From assembly GCA_963826795.1 (NCBI GenBank), contig CAWGYT010000020.1, forward strand, positions 434,001 through 498,000: DNA of 64,000 nt, in the 5' to 3' direction. Each line of letters opens with the position of its first letter. The stretch's first letter is position 1. Positions 10,117 through 19,471 of the stretch are shown in pieces. Source of the DNA: CAWGYT01 sp963826795 (GTDB taxonomy: Bacteria; Planctomycetota; Planctomycetia; Pirellulales; Pirellulaceae). The notes under the pieces were generated by a model. The model saw only the letters and a list, made by a program, of their open reading frames with translations. It made no database searches and was not told the origin of the DNA. Position numbers and translations under genes: made by a program.

Positions 10117-11502
10117 ATGGCGATCGAAGTGAAACTGCCCGAACTGGGCGACGGAATTGAATCAGGTGACGTCCTGGATGTCTTCGTCAGTGAGGGCGAG
10201 ACAATCGCCAAAGAGCAATCGATCTGCGAGATCGAGACCGACAAGGCAACCGTGGAAGTGCCGAGTTCTCATGCCGGGAAGATTGTGAAGGTCCACGTCA
10301 CCACCGGCCAAAGCGTCGCCATCGGCGCCACGCTGTTGACCCTGGAAACCGCCGAGGTGACCGCACCGGCTCCGACGCAAGACGCCGCCCCGCCCGCGGC
10401 CGAGCCGAAGCCCGAGCCGAAGCCGGAACGCACCGCGCCACCGGCCGCAGAAACGGCTCGCCCGCCCGTGGCCGCCCCGCCACCTGCGGCCACGCCGGCG
10501 CCGCCCGCACCGGCGCCCCGACCCGCTTCGCCGCAACCTGCGCCAGCGGCTAGTCCTGCTTTGGCCAGCGGCCCCGCACCGGCCGGACCCGCGATTCGTC
10601 GCCTGGCACGCGAAGTCGGCATCGATCTGGCCCAGATCGTCGGCACGGGCAGCGGGGGTCGGATCACGCGAGACGATGTGCTGACCGCGGTCCGACGGTC
10701 GTCCGCTCAGCCCGTCTCTGCCCCCGCCAGCGCGGCGGAAGACTTACCCGCCAAGTCGTCCCCCGCGCCGCTCACGACCGAGTCGGCCGAAGACGACTGG
10801 GGACCGATTCGCGTCGAACGGATGACCAAGATCCGCAAGACCATCGCCAGCAAGATGTATGACTCTTGGTCGACGGCTCCTCGGGTCACGAACTTTGACG
10901 ATGCGGACATTACCGAACTGGAACGGATTCGGCAGGTGAGCAAGTCCGACTATGCGTCACGGGGTCTCAAACTCACCACGATGCCGTTCGTGATCAAGGC
11001 GATCGCGATGGCGCTGCGGAGCAATCCGACGCTCAACGCGTCCATCGACGAGATCAATGAGCAGATTGTCTACAAGCAGTACGTCAATCTCGGGATCGCC
11101 GTGGATACCGAACGGGGCCTGATCGTGCCCGCCCTGCACCGGGCCGACGAGCTGGGGATTCCGGACCTCACGCGCACCCTGAACGGGATCGCCGAGAACG
11201 CGCGGAACAACAATTTCAAGCTGGAAGATCTTCGCGGCAGCACCTTCACGATCAGCAATCTCGGCGCCGTCGGCGGGACGTACTCGACACCGATCATCAA
11301 CGTGCCCGAAGTGGCAATCCTGCTGCTGGGCCGCTCGCGAAAGCTGCCGGTCGTCGTGGATGACGAAATCAAAGTGCGACTGATGATGCCGCTGAGCCTT
11401 TCCTACGACCATCGATTGGTCGACGGAGCCGCCGCCGCGCGCTTCTTGAACGACGTGATCGATTACCTCGAGCATCCCAGCCGGCTGCTGATCGCTCCTT
11501 GA
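10117..11502 (+). CDS. aceF: Dihydrolipoamide acetyltransferase (E2) of pyruvate dehydrogenase
   Basis: 461 aa. It has one lipoyl domain at residues ~1-76 with the lipoylated Lys in ETDKATVEVPS, then a long Ala/Pro linker (about 85-150). A peripheral-subunit-binding domain follows (PAIRRLAREVGIDL...GSGGRITRDDV, ~152-190), then a second low-complexity linker and the catalytic acyltransferase domain with the active-site motif SYDHRLVDGA. A single lipoyl domain is fewer than in E. coli AceF (three). It lies directly downstream of aceE. The product forms the core of the pyruvate dehydrogenase complex, transferring acetyl to CoA. Confidence 0.96.
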   Translation: MAIEVKLPELGDGIESGDVLDVFVSEGETIAKEQSICEIETDKATVEVPSSHAGKIVKVHVTTGQSVAIGATLLTLETAEVTAPAPTQDAAPPAAEPKPEPKPERTAPPAAETARPPVAAPPPAATPAPPAPAPRPASPQPAPAASPALASGPAPAGPAIRRLAREVGIDLAQIVGTGSGGRITRDDVLTAVRRSSAQPVSAPASAAEDLPAKSSPAPLTTESAEDDWGPIRVERMTKIRKTIASKMYDSWSTAPRVTNFDDADITELERIRQVSKSDYASRGLKLTTMPFVIKAIAMALRSNPTLNASIDEINEQIVYKQYVNLGIAVDTERGLIVPALHRADELGIPDLTRTLNGIAENARNNNFKLEDLRGSTFTISNLGAVGGTYSTPIINVPEVAILLLGRSRKLPVVVDDEIKVRLMMPLSLSYDHRLVDGAAAARFLNDVIDYLEHPSRLLIAP

Positions 11503-11605
11503 CGCCCCGCCATGCCAGAAACCTCGGCCACGGCGGAAACACACGCGCACCGGTCGGCTGCCGTGCCGCTTGGTTGGGGCAAGAACCTGGGATGGCCGAG
11601 CCGCT

Positions 11606-13501
11606 TCAAAGATCAATTTGCAGCGGTGGCGACGGTCCGGCTTGGAGTCCCTGGCGCATCGCGCCGTCGGGTCGATCGCGGCCCACGTTGACGGTGTAGG
11701 TACCCGGCCCGTAGACCGGTAACTGCAGGATCGGCGAGGGCCAGCGGACGGTGTACAGCGTCTCGCCGGTCGCCTCTTCGATGACCTGCACGACCGGCTG
11801 CGCATGGCCCCGGACTCGAATCTCCGGCAACTGTCCAAAGGGCTGCCTGCCGTCGTTGTCACGCATGGGGACGGTCAGCGGCCAACCAGGGAACTGAGCG
11901 TCATCACCCCGCGACGCGTCGGCAAACCGAGGCCAGCATTCGAACGTGACCGTTCCTGCCCGCTTGCGGAAGCGGGCAATCCCATAGCCGTCGGCCCGCT
12001 GCGTTTCATCGCGCCGGTCCCCCGGATTCGCGTACGCCAGCATCGTGATTCGATTTCCTAAGCCATCGAAATAGTCGCCGGTCCAGGGCAGGGGACTCTC
12101 CGCGAGCGGGCGCGCCCCCGGCTGCTCGTCGACCGGGTGCCACCAGCGCCCGTAGATCGTGTTGACGATGGCCGGGCTGGTAAACGCGTACGGCCCGTCC
12201 CGGAACTCGCGGATCCCATGCTTGACGACCACCGCCAAGTGCTGGTCTCCACACAAATGGGTCGCCCAGGCACGGCGGATCGCCTGCAGCGCCTGGTTTC
12301 GTCCGGTCTGTGGCCAACCGTTGCAGTCCAAGTCGGCCAGCAAGCGATTCTGAGGCGTGCCATGGAGATGCACGGCACCGCAAAACGCGGTTTGCGAGAG
12401 CACGCACTTGAGTTGACTGCCACTCCAGTCCTGTCCCCACGCGTTCAGGAAGGCCAGCTGCCGATCTCCGAGCAGCACCAAGCCCGGAAGGTCGACCGCC
12501 GCCCGATCGTAGTTGGGATCGTTGATGTGATCCGGTCGCGGCCCCATCCGCGGAATCTTACCCTCCGGGCCACTCTTGAACTTGCGGTCCTCCAAGATGG
12601 CGAAGTCGATGCCGCCGACACGCAACCGGGTGTAATAGACTCCAATCCCGCGCTCAATCGGCCTTGGGTCCTGCGGATCCGGCAGGTGCCATGTCTGGCA
12701 TCGCTGCACCATGTTGACGTAAGCGGCAGGATAGAAATAGCCGCCCGATGGCCCCTCAGGAGTCGTCGCTTGCTTGCCGTTCTCGCCCCAGATGTTGGCC
12801 TGTCCAACGTCGTGATCGTCGGGAATGGTGACAACCGGTCGGTCTCGCAAGACATCCCGAAACTGGCCGCCGAACTCGAGCCAACCGAACGTGTGCTGCG
12901 TGTGATGGTAAGACTGGTCTCCGGCAAAAAACAACAGATCCGGATCTTGTCGTTTCAGATTCTCGATGATTCGGGCCCGAGGCCCAGGCGTGCGGCTCGA
13001 ATTGCACGACAGCGTCCCGACAACAATTTCGTCCTTGTCAATCGGGTCGCGGCGGATCCGGCCGGCGAACTCGGCCTGATCTCCCAGCCGCACGCGGTAC
13101 GGGACCGTCTGGGTCGCATCCCACGGCTCAACTCGAAAGTGCGCACTCCAGCCCAACTCCTGCACGGGCTGCCGGGAAACTTCGTGCCATTGCCCGCCTT
13201 GCTGTAATTCAAGCCGCACCTCGCGCGGCTCATCGGGAAGCAGTGGATAGAGCTGCGCTGTTAGCTTAAGGACCCCGTGATCGTGCGTATAGAGCGCAAA
13301 CGCCAGCACTTCGTCACGCGGCACCATCAGAGCCGGCTCATCGGCTTCCCACCAGGCGCCCGTCGCGTGCGAGTCGAGGCTCGGAAACTCCTCGCCAAAG
13401 GGCCGCAGATCCACAGCCCGTGCGGGCGATGAGAAAAACAGCGCTGCCACGACCCCGACCAGGATCGTACGTGTGCGGGAACAAAGCCGGAGATTCAGCA
13501 T
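11606..13501 (-). CDS. PhoD-like metallophosphatase, exported
   Basis: 631 aa with a Sec signal (about residues 1-29, ending SPARA). A Fn3-like N-terminal domain is followed by a PhoD-type metallophosphoesterase core. Metal-binding blocks are LLFFAGDQSYHH, TIPDDHDVGQ and, near the C-terminus, HLCGDQHLAVV. Family members are extracellular alkaline phosphatases or phosphodiesterases using Ca/Fe centres; the substrate here is unknown. It ends convergently with aceF (103-bp gap) and lies 15 bp downstream of a PEP-CTERM gene on the same strand, so co-transcription with that gene is possible. No lesion seen. Confidence 0.85.
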   Translation of the reverse strand: MLNLRLCSRTRTILVGVVAALFFSSPARAVDLRPFGEEFPSLDSHATGAWWEADEPALMVPRDEVLAFALYTHDHGVLKLTAQLYPLLPDEPREVRLELQQGGQWHEVSRQPVQELGWSAHFRVEPWDATQTVPYRVRLGDQAEFAGRIRRDPIDKDEIVVGTLSCNSSRTPGPRARIIENLKRQDPDLLFFAGDQSYHHTQHTFGWLEFGGQFRDVLRDRPVVTIPDDHDVGQANIWGENGKQATTPEGPSGGYFYPAAYVNMVQRCQTWHLPDPQDPRPIERGIGVYYTRLRVGGIDFAILEDRKFKSGPEGKIPRMGPRPDHINDPNYDRAAVDLPGLVLLGDRQLAFLNAWGQDWSGSQLKCVLSQTAFCGAVHLHGTPQNRLLADLDCNGWPQTGRNQALQAIRRAWATHLCGDQHLAVVVKHGIREFRDGPYAFTSPAIVNTIYGRWWHPVDEQPGARPLAESPLPWTGDYFDGLGNRITMLAYANPGDRRDETQRADGYGIARFRKRAGTVTFECWPRFADASRGDDAQFPGWPLTVPMRDNDGRQPFGQLPEIRVRGHAQPVVQVIEEATGETLYTVRWPSPILQLPVYGPGTYTVNVGRDRPDGAMRQGLQAGPSPPLQIDL

Positions 13502-13516
13502 GCGGAAATGTCGGGG

Positions 13517-14242
13517 CTATTTTGCAACCGGCGACTGGGACATCGGCTGGGCGACCTGGTTCCAGCGACGATAGGTTACGGGGACGATTCCCAGCAACAT
13601 CAGAGTGCCCAACCAGACAATGATCGACGCCGGCTCGGGAACTACATTGTCCGACGACAGCGAAAACGTCTGGTCGACAAACGACGCCGTGGCGGCGCCA
13701 ACTTCCGAGTTGGCGACCAGCGAGAGGGCAACATTCAGGGCGGAGACGGTCGAGGGCAAGTTCATGGCGTCGACAAGATCAAAATTGCCTCCGCCGGAAT
13801 CAAAGACCGTCAGCATCGTGGGAATTCCGTCGAAATCTTCCGTGATCGTGAAGTTCCCGGATCCGATCACCGCCGGGTTGGCGGCCAACATCGCGGCAGA
13901 AATCCCCACAGCGCCGTTCAACGGCGTGACACGGTAATTGAAGTTGATGGTCGACGGCCCCGCCGTGCCATTCGTGTCGACGAAACCCCCAAAGAGGCGA
14001 ATGCCATAGTTCCCGCTTCCATCCGAAAGGGCGTCAAGCTGCAGGCTCCCGACCGACGGCATTTCGCCCGTCGACGAGAAGGAAAATTGGTCAAAAACCA
14101 GGGCGTCTCCCACGACGAAGAATCCGTCGTTCAGCACGTCCGTCAAATCGACAGCGGCCGATGCGCTCCGCTGACCCAAACCAACGGCGAGCAAGCAAGC
14201 CAAAACCCACGCGAGTCGAACTCGGGAAAGCATGATGTCCAC
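13517..14242 (-). CDS. Small PEP-CTERM protein
   Basis: 241 aa. It has a signal peptide (MDIMLSRVRLAWVLACLLAVGLG...) and a beta-rich body with no domain I recognise. The C-terminus is VVPEPASIIVWLG, a hydrophobic stretch and YRRW, then an unusually long ~15-residue tail after the basic cluster. PEP-CTERM proteins are normally processed by an exosortase, so surface location is inferred. It is the first gene of the minus-strand pair with the PhoD-like phosphatase. Confidence 0.8.
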   Translation of the reverse strand: MDIMLSRVRLAWVLACLLAVGLGQRSASAAVDLTDVLNDGFFVVGDALVFDQFSFSSTGEMPSVGSLQLDALSDGSGNYGIRLFGGFVDTNGTAGPSTINFNYRVTPLNGAVGISAAMLAANPAVIGSGNFTITEDFDGIPTMLTVFDSGGGNFDLVDAMNLPSTVSALNVALSLVANSEVGAATASFVDQTFSLSSDNVVPEPASIIVWLGTLMLLGIVPVTYRRWNQVAQPMSQSPVAK

Positions 14243-14754
14243 TCTTCTCTCAGACGGCGAAGCGATGTCGATGAGGTAATCTACAACTTAAGCATGATTC
14301 ATTTGCAGAATCTTTCCACCCCCTACTATACACAGAACGTGAGGCTATCCAAAAATATTTGGCCCCGCGTCGTGAAGAATTTCGCTCGAACGGTGCTTCG
14401 TTCGACTCGCTCGTGGCGTCCGCGCTCATTTTCCGAAACACACGTCTGCGAATGAAGGGGTGAATCGCTGAAAAGCTCGGCCGATCCATTGCGCTTCGCG
14501 GGGAGGTCGTTTAGAATCGGGGGGCTTGTGTAAGGAGAGGCTACCCACGCCAAGGAAAGCGATTAGGAAAGATGGGAATGCCAAAGTTTGCCGCTTGATC
14601 GGAACCTACCCACCCGGGGACGGTTCACGAAGTCCGGCCGACGGGGCACTCCACTTGATGAGGTTGATGAGGCGCAGAAGTCTACTCGAATCCAAATGTA
14701 TTGGGACGAGAATCGAGACACGACGAATGAGTTTTAGCTTGGAGAAGATCTTCG
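14243..14754. other. Divergent intergenic region
   Basis: 512 bp between two divergently oriented PEP-CTERM genes. The part around 14275-14350 is clearly richer in A/T than the surroundings and probably holds the promoters. A good ribosome-binding sequence (GGAGAAG, about 14743) precedes the rightward gene. I see no convincing gene or RNA here. Confidence 0.5.
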
Positions 14755-16086
14755 ATGAAGAGCGCTTACTTCTGCGGACTTTGCGTGCTGGGATTGAGCT
14801 GGGTTGCGGCGTGTGTCGAGGCCCAGGTGATGACCTTTGATATGAACGACGGCTCGGCCTGGACCTTGGTTCAGGATCCGGATTCCGCGGCCGAGTTTGG
14901 CTTCGACTACTCTCCGTTCGGGATTCCACCCGCCCCAAACAGCGATGACACGCGGGGGCTCCGCTTGACCGTGAACAATGCTGACCCCGGCAACGTGTCG
15001 GCGATCGCCGCGGCGCCGATGGGGCTGAACCTCTCGGGCAGCTTTCGCGTCGAGGCGGACGTGTGGATGAACTTCTACGCCGACATCGACGAGTTTGGGA
15101 CGACCGAGTTTGGGGGGGTCTTTGTGGGGTTTGACCCCGCGAATGGCCCGATCAACGGTGCGGGCCTGATGGGAAGCGGCGACGGGGGCGCGGCGGTGGA
15201 CTTTCGGCTGTTCGCCGGAACGACCGTTCCCGATTCGGAGGCCTACCTTCCGCTGGATTCAGGGCAGTATTTCGACCTTGAGTTTCTCGACAATTCCGAT
15301 CCGATCTTCGCCGAGGCATTTCCGCCCGCGGAGGTTCCAGCCGAGCAGGTCGACGAATTCGATCCCGGAAACGAGCCCGTGCTGACCCCACCGGGGGCCT
15401 TGGGCTTCGCTTGGCACAAGCTCTCGGTGGACGTCGACACCGTGGCGGGCATTGCGCTGTTCGCGATTGACGATCTGGAAATCGCCTTCGCCGACGCCGA
15501 GCTGAACGACCTCGACCTTTCGGGCGGAATTGCCCTGACGGCTTGGGACATTTTTACGTCCGTCGCCCCCGTGCCGGCGTTCTCGTTCACGGTCTACGAC
15601 AATCTGACCGTCACGATGGAGAACGCTTCGATTCCCGGTGACTTCAATCGGGATGGGATCCTGGATGCGTTCGACATCGATCTGCTGTCGGCGGAAATTC
15701 GTGACGGAGGTCAAAATCTCGCCTTCGATGTCGACGGCAACGGGGATGTGGACATCGCCGACCATCAGTATTGGGTCGCCGAACTCAAGGGCACCTATCT
15801 GGGCGACGCCAACCTGGACGGTACGTTCGACAGCGCCGACTTTGTGCTGGCCTTCCAACGAGGCCAGTACGAGGACCAAGAGATCCTCAATTCGGGCTGG
15901 GAGGACGGCGACTGGAATACCGATGGTGACTTCGACTCGTCCGATTTTGTCGCGGCGTTTCAAGAGGGCGGCTACGAAACCGGCCCACGGCCGGCGGTCG
16001 CGTCCGTCCCCGAACCCGCGGCGGTCACCCTGCTGGCGATCGGACTGCTGGGGCTTTTCAGGGGCCGGCGCCGATCCCGCTCGTAG
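14755..16086 (+). CDS. PEP-CTERM protein with dockerin-like tail
   Basis: 443 aa. Signal peptide MKSAYFCGLCVLGLSWVAACVEA; GGAGAAG just upstream supports this start. The body (about 25-285) is a beta-rich concanavalin/laminin-like sandwich (inference from pattern only). It is followed by dockerin/EF-hand-like repeats (PGDFNRDGILDAFDID, GDANLDGTFDSADFV, WNTDGDFDSSDFV). It ends GPRPAVASVPEPAA, a hydrophobic helix and RGRRR, a PEP-CTERM signal. The dockerin tail is very like those of the proteins at 3-4646 and 4790-6433. A strong hairpin follows at 16117. Confidence 0.85.
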   Translation: MKSAYFCGLCVLGLSWVAACVEAQVMTFDMNDGSAWTLVQDPDSAAEFGFDYSPFGIPPAPNSDDTRGLRLTVNNADPGNVSAIAAAPMGLNLSGSFRVEADVWMNFYADIDEFGTTEFGGVFVGFDPANGPINGAGLMGSGDGGAAVDFRLFAGTTVPDSEAYLPLDSGQYFDLEFLDNSDPIFAEAFPPAEVPAEQVDEFDPGNEPVLTPPGALGFAWHKLSVDVDTVAGIALFAIDDLEIAFADAELNDLDLSGGIALTAWDIFTSVAPVPAFSFTVYDNLTVTMENASIPGDFNRDGILDAFDIDLLSAEIRDGGQNLAFDVDGNGDVDIADHQYWVAELKGTYLGDANLDGTFDSADFVLAFQRGQYEDQEILNSGWEDGDWNTDGDFDSSDFVAAFQEGGYETGPRPAVASVPEPAAVTLLAIGLLGLFRGRRRSRS

Positions 16087-16116
16087 CGAATCGCCGCTCG
16101 AAACCGGACGCGCATG

Positions 16117-16152
16117 AACGGACGGTTGACCTTTGAAATTCAACCGTCCGTT
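16117..16152. terminator. Bidirectional hairpin terminator
   Basis: AACGGACGGTTGA (16117-16129) is perfectly complementary to TCAACCGTCCGTT (16140-16152) around a 10-base loop. It lies exactly between the end of the rightward PEP-CTERM gene and the end of the leftward maf gene, so it probably serves both. The U-tract is short. Confidence 0.75.
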
Positions 16153-16154
16153 TC

Positions 16155-16736
16155 TCAATCGCCGGGGTCCACTTCCTCCAGCAGAGCGGCCAATCGTTCC
16201 AGCGGAAGTCCCACGACGTTGGATTCGCTTCCCTCGACGACGTGCACCCAGTCCAACCCATCCTGGTAGCCGAACGCCCCGGCCTTGCCGATCCACGCTT
16301 CCGTCTCGAGGTACGCCTCCAGTTGGTCGTCCGGCAGCGGATCCATCACCAGCCGCGTCACGACGACATCACCCCAGGTCTGGTCGTCGGGGCGGCGCCA
16401 GAGGCAAATCCCGCTGTAGACATGATGAGTGCGGCCGCGCATGAGCCGCAGCATCTGCCGTGCATGCTCCTGATTCGAGGGTTTGCCCAGGATCTGCCCG
16501 CAACACTCCGCAACCGTATCGCATCCCAAGATCAGCCCCTGATCGCAACGCAGGGCGACGTCGCGTGCCTTTTGAAAGGCCAAACGGCCGACCAGCTGGG
16601 GAGGCGTTTCGCGGCTGCAGATCCCGCATTCGGCCGACTCGTGCGGCACGACCACTCGAAACTCGTACCCGGCCTGTTCCAGCAGCTGCCGGCGGCGGGG
16701 CGATTGGCTGGCAAGGATCAAGTCAACCGGTGACAT
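16155..16736 (-). CDS. maf: Maf-family nucleotide pyrophosphatase
   Basis: 193 aa from the ATG at 16736; the open frame runs further upstream but the family starts at 'MSPVDLILASQSPRRRQLL', which carries the Maf signature (ASxSPRR). The acidic catalytic motif is LGCDTVAE. The remaining blocks (KARDVALR, HHVYSGICLW, IGKAGAFGYQ) are typical and the length is normal. Maf proteins hydrolyse non-canonical or modified nucleoside triphosphates to monophosphates in the cytoplasm, with proposed links to septum formation. Divergent from the pseudouridine synthase gene. Confidence 0.93.
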   Translation of the reverse strand: MSPVDLILASQSPRRRQLLEQAGYEFRVVVPHESAECGICSRETPPQLVGRLAFQKARDVALRCDQGLILGCDTVAECCGQILGKPSNQEHARQMLRLMRGRTHHVYSGICLWRRPDDQTWGDVVVTRLVMDPLPDDQLEAYLETEAWIGKAGAFGYQDGLDWVHVVEGSESNVVGLPLERLAALLEEVDPGD

Positions 16737-16874
16737 TGCGTGGCCTGAATCGAGGGCGATGGATGACGAGCCGCCGCGCGGATGCTTGCCGGCGTCACTT
16801 CTACCAAGGACCGGATTGCGATATAGTTCGTCGACACCGTTCGTCGACGCTCGGCTGACGTGGCGGAGTGACGG

Positions 16875-17579
16875 ATGCGCCCGACTTGGACCACCTCCCG
16901 CGTGCCCCATCTGCAGATTCTCTACGAAGATAATCATCTGCTGGTGATTAACAAGCCGGCGGGACTTCCGACCATGGGGGCCGCCGAGGGGGATGCCACC
17001 CTCGCTCGGCTTGCCAAGGCCCATCTTAAACGGAAGTATCAAAAGCCCGGCAATGTCTATCTCGGCGTTGTGAGTCGACTCGATTCGCCGGTCACCGGAG
17101 TCACCCTGTTCGCCCGCACGTCCAAAGCGGCCGGGCGATTGAGTGCCATGTTCCGCGAGCGACGCGTGGAGAAGTCGTACTGGGCGCTGGTCTCCGCCGC
17201 GCGCCACCTTCCGATACAAGGCACGCTGAAAGATTGGCTCCGAAAGGACGAGCCCGCGCGGAAGATGACGGTCTGCGGTCCGCACGATCCCGGTGCACAG
17301 GCAGCCCAGCTGACGTACCGCGTGCGTGGCCAGATACCCGGCCAAGTCTGGCTCGAAATCGATCTCCAGACGGGCCGTAAGCATCAGATCCGGACGCAGT
17401 TGGAGGCGGCGGGCTGTCCCGTCCTGGGAGATCGCCGGTACGGAAGTCGGGTGGGCTTTCCGCGCGGGATCGCGCTGCACGCGAGACGGTTGGTGCTGAC
17501 GCATCCGGTCGGCGGCCAACCGCTCGATCTGGTCGCGCCCGTGCCCGCGTACTGGCCGTCGTTACCCAGCGACCCCTGA
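16875..17579 (+). CDS. RluA-family pseudouridine synthase
   Basis: 234 aa. N-terminal block 'ILYEDNHLLVINKPAGLPT'; catalytic block SRLDSPVTGV, where the Asp is the nucleophile (family form H/SRLDxxxSG, here with Thr for Ser). C-terminal blocks are GRKHQIRTQLEAAGCPVLGD and YG. There is no S4 domain, so it resembles short RluA/TruC-type enzymes rather than RluD. It would isomerise uridine in rRNA or tRNA; the exact target cannot be read from sequence. Confidence 0.9.
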   Translation: MRPTWTTSRVPHLQILYEDNHLLVINKPAGLPTMGAAEGDATLARLAKAHLKRKYQKPGNVYLGVVSRLDSPVTGVTLFARTSKAAGRLSAMFRERRVEKSYWALVSAARHLPIQGTLKDWLRKDEPARKMTVCGPHDPGAQAAQLTYRVRGQIPGQVWLEIDLQTGRKHQIRTQLEAAGCPVLGDRRYGSRVGFPRGIALHARRLVLTHPVGGQPLDLVAPVPAYWPSLPSDP

Positions 17580-17831
17580 TGCCGATGCAACGCAGCGCCG
17601 GAGAATGACGATGCCGTGCCCCAGCCCCGGGTCAGGACCCGTAATCCATGGTAGACTAAGCCGCGGTCGGGCAAGACCCTGCGGCGGTGGGACAACCCGC
17701 GGGGGAATTCCCTCGGGCCACCCGATCCCGGACCTTCTGTCGCCTGCGGCCACAGGAACCCGCTCCCGCAAGGTTCGCTAACGAGACTAGGCCTTTCCCC
17801 GAACTCGGTCGTCTGCGACCTGGACCCAGGC

Positions 17832-19222
17832 GTGAGCTCTCCCAAACAATCAACCTTTGTCCGCTCGGCCCTGGTCAGTGGTCTGGTGAGCCAGCTGCAG
17901 ATCGAACAGGCGGTGGCGAGGCTCCGCGCGGGTGGAGGTCTCGATGCACTGCCCGCCGTCGGTGTCGGTGAAGACCGCTTGGCGGCAATGCTTGTGGAAA
18001 TGGGAGTCATTACGGCTTACCAACAGCAACAACTGAAGGCCGGTCGCACCAAATTGAATTTGGGTCCCTACCTGATCACCGACTGGCTGGGTCAAGGTGG
18101 GATGGGACAGGTGTTCGTCGCGGTTCATCAGATGATGCATCGCCAGGTCGCGATCAAGGTCCTTCCCCGCAGCAAGTCGACTCCTGAGGCAATTGACAGC
18201 TTTACACGCGAGATCCAGACGCAGGCCAAGTTAGATCACCGCAACCTGGTCCGCGCCTACGACGCCGGACACGACGGGAACGTCTATTTTCTGGTCACCG
18301 AGTACGTTCTGGGCACGGACTTGCGGCGTTTAGTCCGCCTGCAGGGCCGCCTGACGATGGCCCAGGCGGCCTCGGTGATCACCCAAGCCGCCCAGGGACT
18401 CGGCTACGCTCACGAACAAGGCCTCGTCCATCGCGATGTCAAGCCGGGCAACCTGCTAGTCACCCCGGAGGGACTGGTCAAGGTCTCCGACCTCGGGCTG
18501 GCCGGGTTTCTCCATGAAGGTCAAGACGACCCGCGCCGGGCAAGATCGTCGGCACCGCGGACTACTTGGCCCCCGAAAAAATTCGCAACCCCCATTGGGT
18601 CGCGGCGGTGAGCGACATCTACGCGCTCGGCTGCACGCTGTACTACGCCGTCACCGGAAAAGTTCCCTTTCCCGGTGGTTCGACGCGTGACAAGGCACGC
18701 CGACACTGCGAAGAAACCCCCTGGCACCCGCGGCAATTCAATCCGGACATCAGCGACGACTTTGCCGATCTGATCGCGGATTTGATGCACAAAGATCCGC
18801 AGCGTCGGATCCAATCGGCGCCGGAAGTAATCGAACGGCTCGTGCCCTGGATGAACCAGCAGACCGAGCTGCCGCATCCGTCCGCCGGTCCGTCCCCGTG
18901 GCAGGCCCCCCCGGTCCCGACCAACGACCGCGAAGACACCCTCGAAGACCTTCCCGCCCCCGGCTTGGCGCAAACGCCACCCGACGGCGAACTTCGCCAG
19001 GTCGAGCGGCCGGCCCTCACACCGCCGCCTCCACCGGTCGCAATCGCGCCCGTCACGCACCCGAGGCAGGCTTCGTCTTTTCCCGACGCCTTCCATCCTG
19101 GCGCGACCCCTCGTCGCGTCGCGGCGCGGCGAGCCGTCCTGCGGGCCTTGATGATCGCAATCCCCCTCTCCCTGTTGACCGGGGGATTGCTGACTTATCT
19201 GTTCCTCGAGTTTCTTCGCTGA
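17832..19222 (+). pseudogene. Membrane-anchored Ser/Thr protein kinase, frameshifted
   Basis: Starts at GTG 17832. An N-terminal ~80-residue planctomycete prefix is followed by a Hanks-type kinase: LGQGGMGQVF (Gly loop), VAIKV (Lys), HRDVKPGN (catalytic loop), SDLGLA (a DLG variant of DFG). Right after this, at about 18531-18540, the frame breaks. The original frame runs into nonsense and stops at 18611, while the -1 frame resumes perfectly with GKIVGTADYLAPEKI and continues through the C-lobe, a Pro-rich linker and one TM helix (MIAIPLSLLTGGLLTYLF). One missing base in a GC-rich run (CCGCGCCGGGC) would explain it. No slippery heptamer is evident. It is either a recent pseudogene or a sequence error; if intact it would be ~463 aa. 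Confidence 0.85.
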
Positions 19223-19471
19223 GCCGAGTTCAGCACGCCGCCCAGCACGCCGCCCAGGACTCTGCCCAGGACTCTGCGGTGGGACGTCTGTGGCGCGGCC
19301 AGGCCTGCTCATCACTGCGGGCCTTCTCACGATCTCCACATTTCCTCCCCATTTCTTTTTCATTTTCTTAACACGGACAACATCACGAATTCATCTACCG
19401 CCTGACAATCAAGTAGCGTGAAGCCAACCTTTCGAGTTTTGAATGGACCTGATTGCTGGCGGGATGTGGCC

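Noticed and set aside
18531..18545. Programmed -1 frameshift in the kinase
   Set aside because: No slippery heptamer (X XXY YYZ) at the junction; a missing base is simpler.
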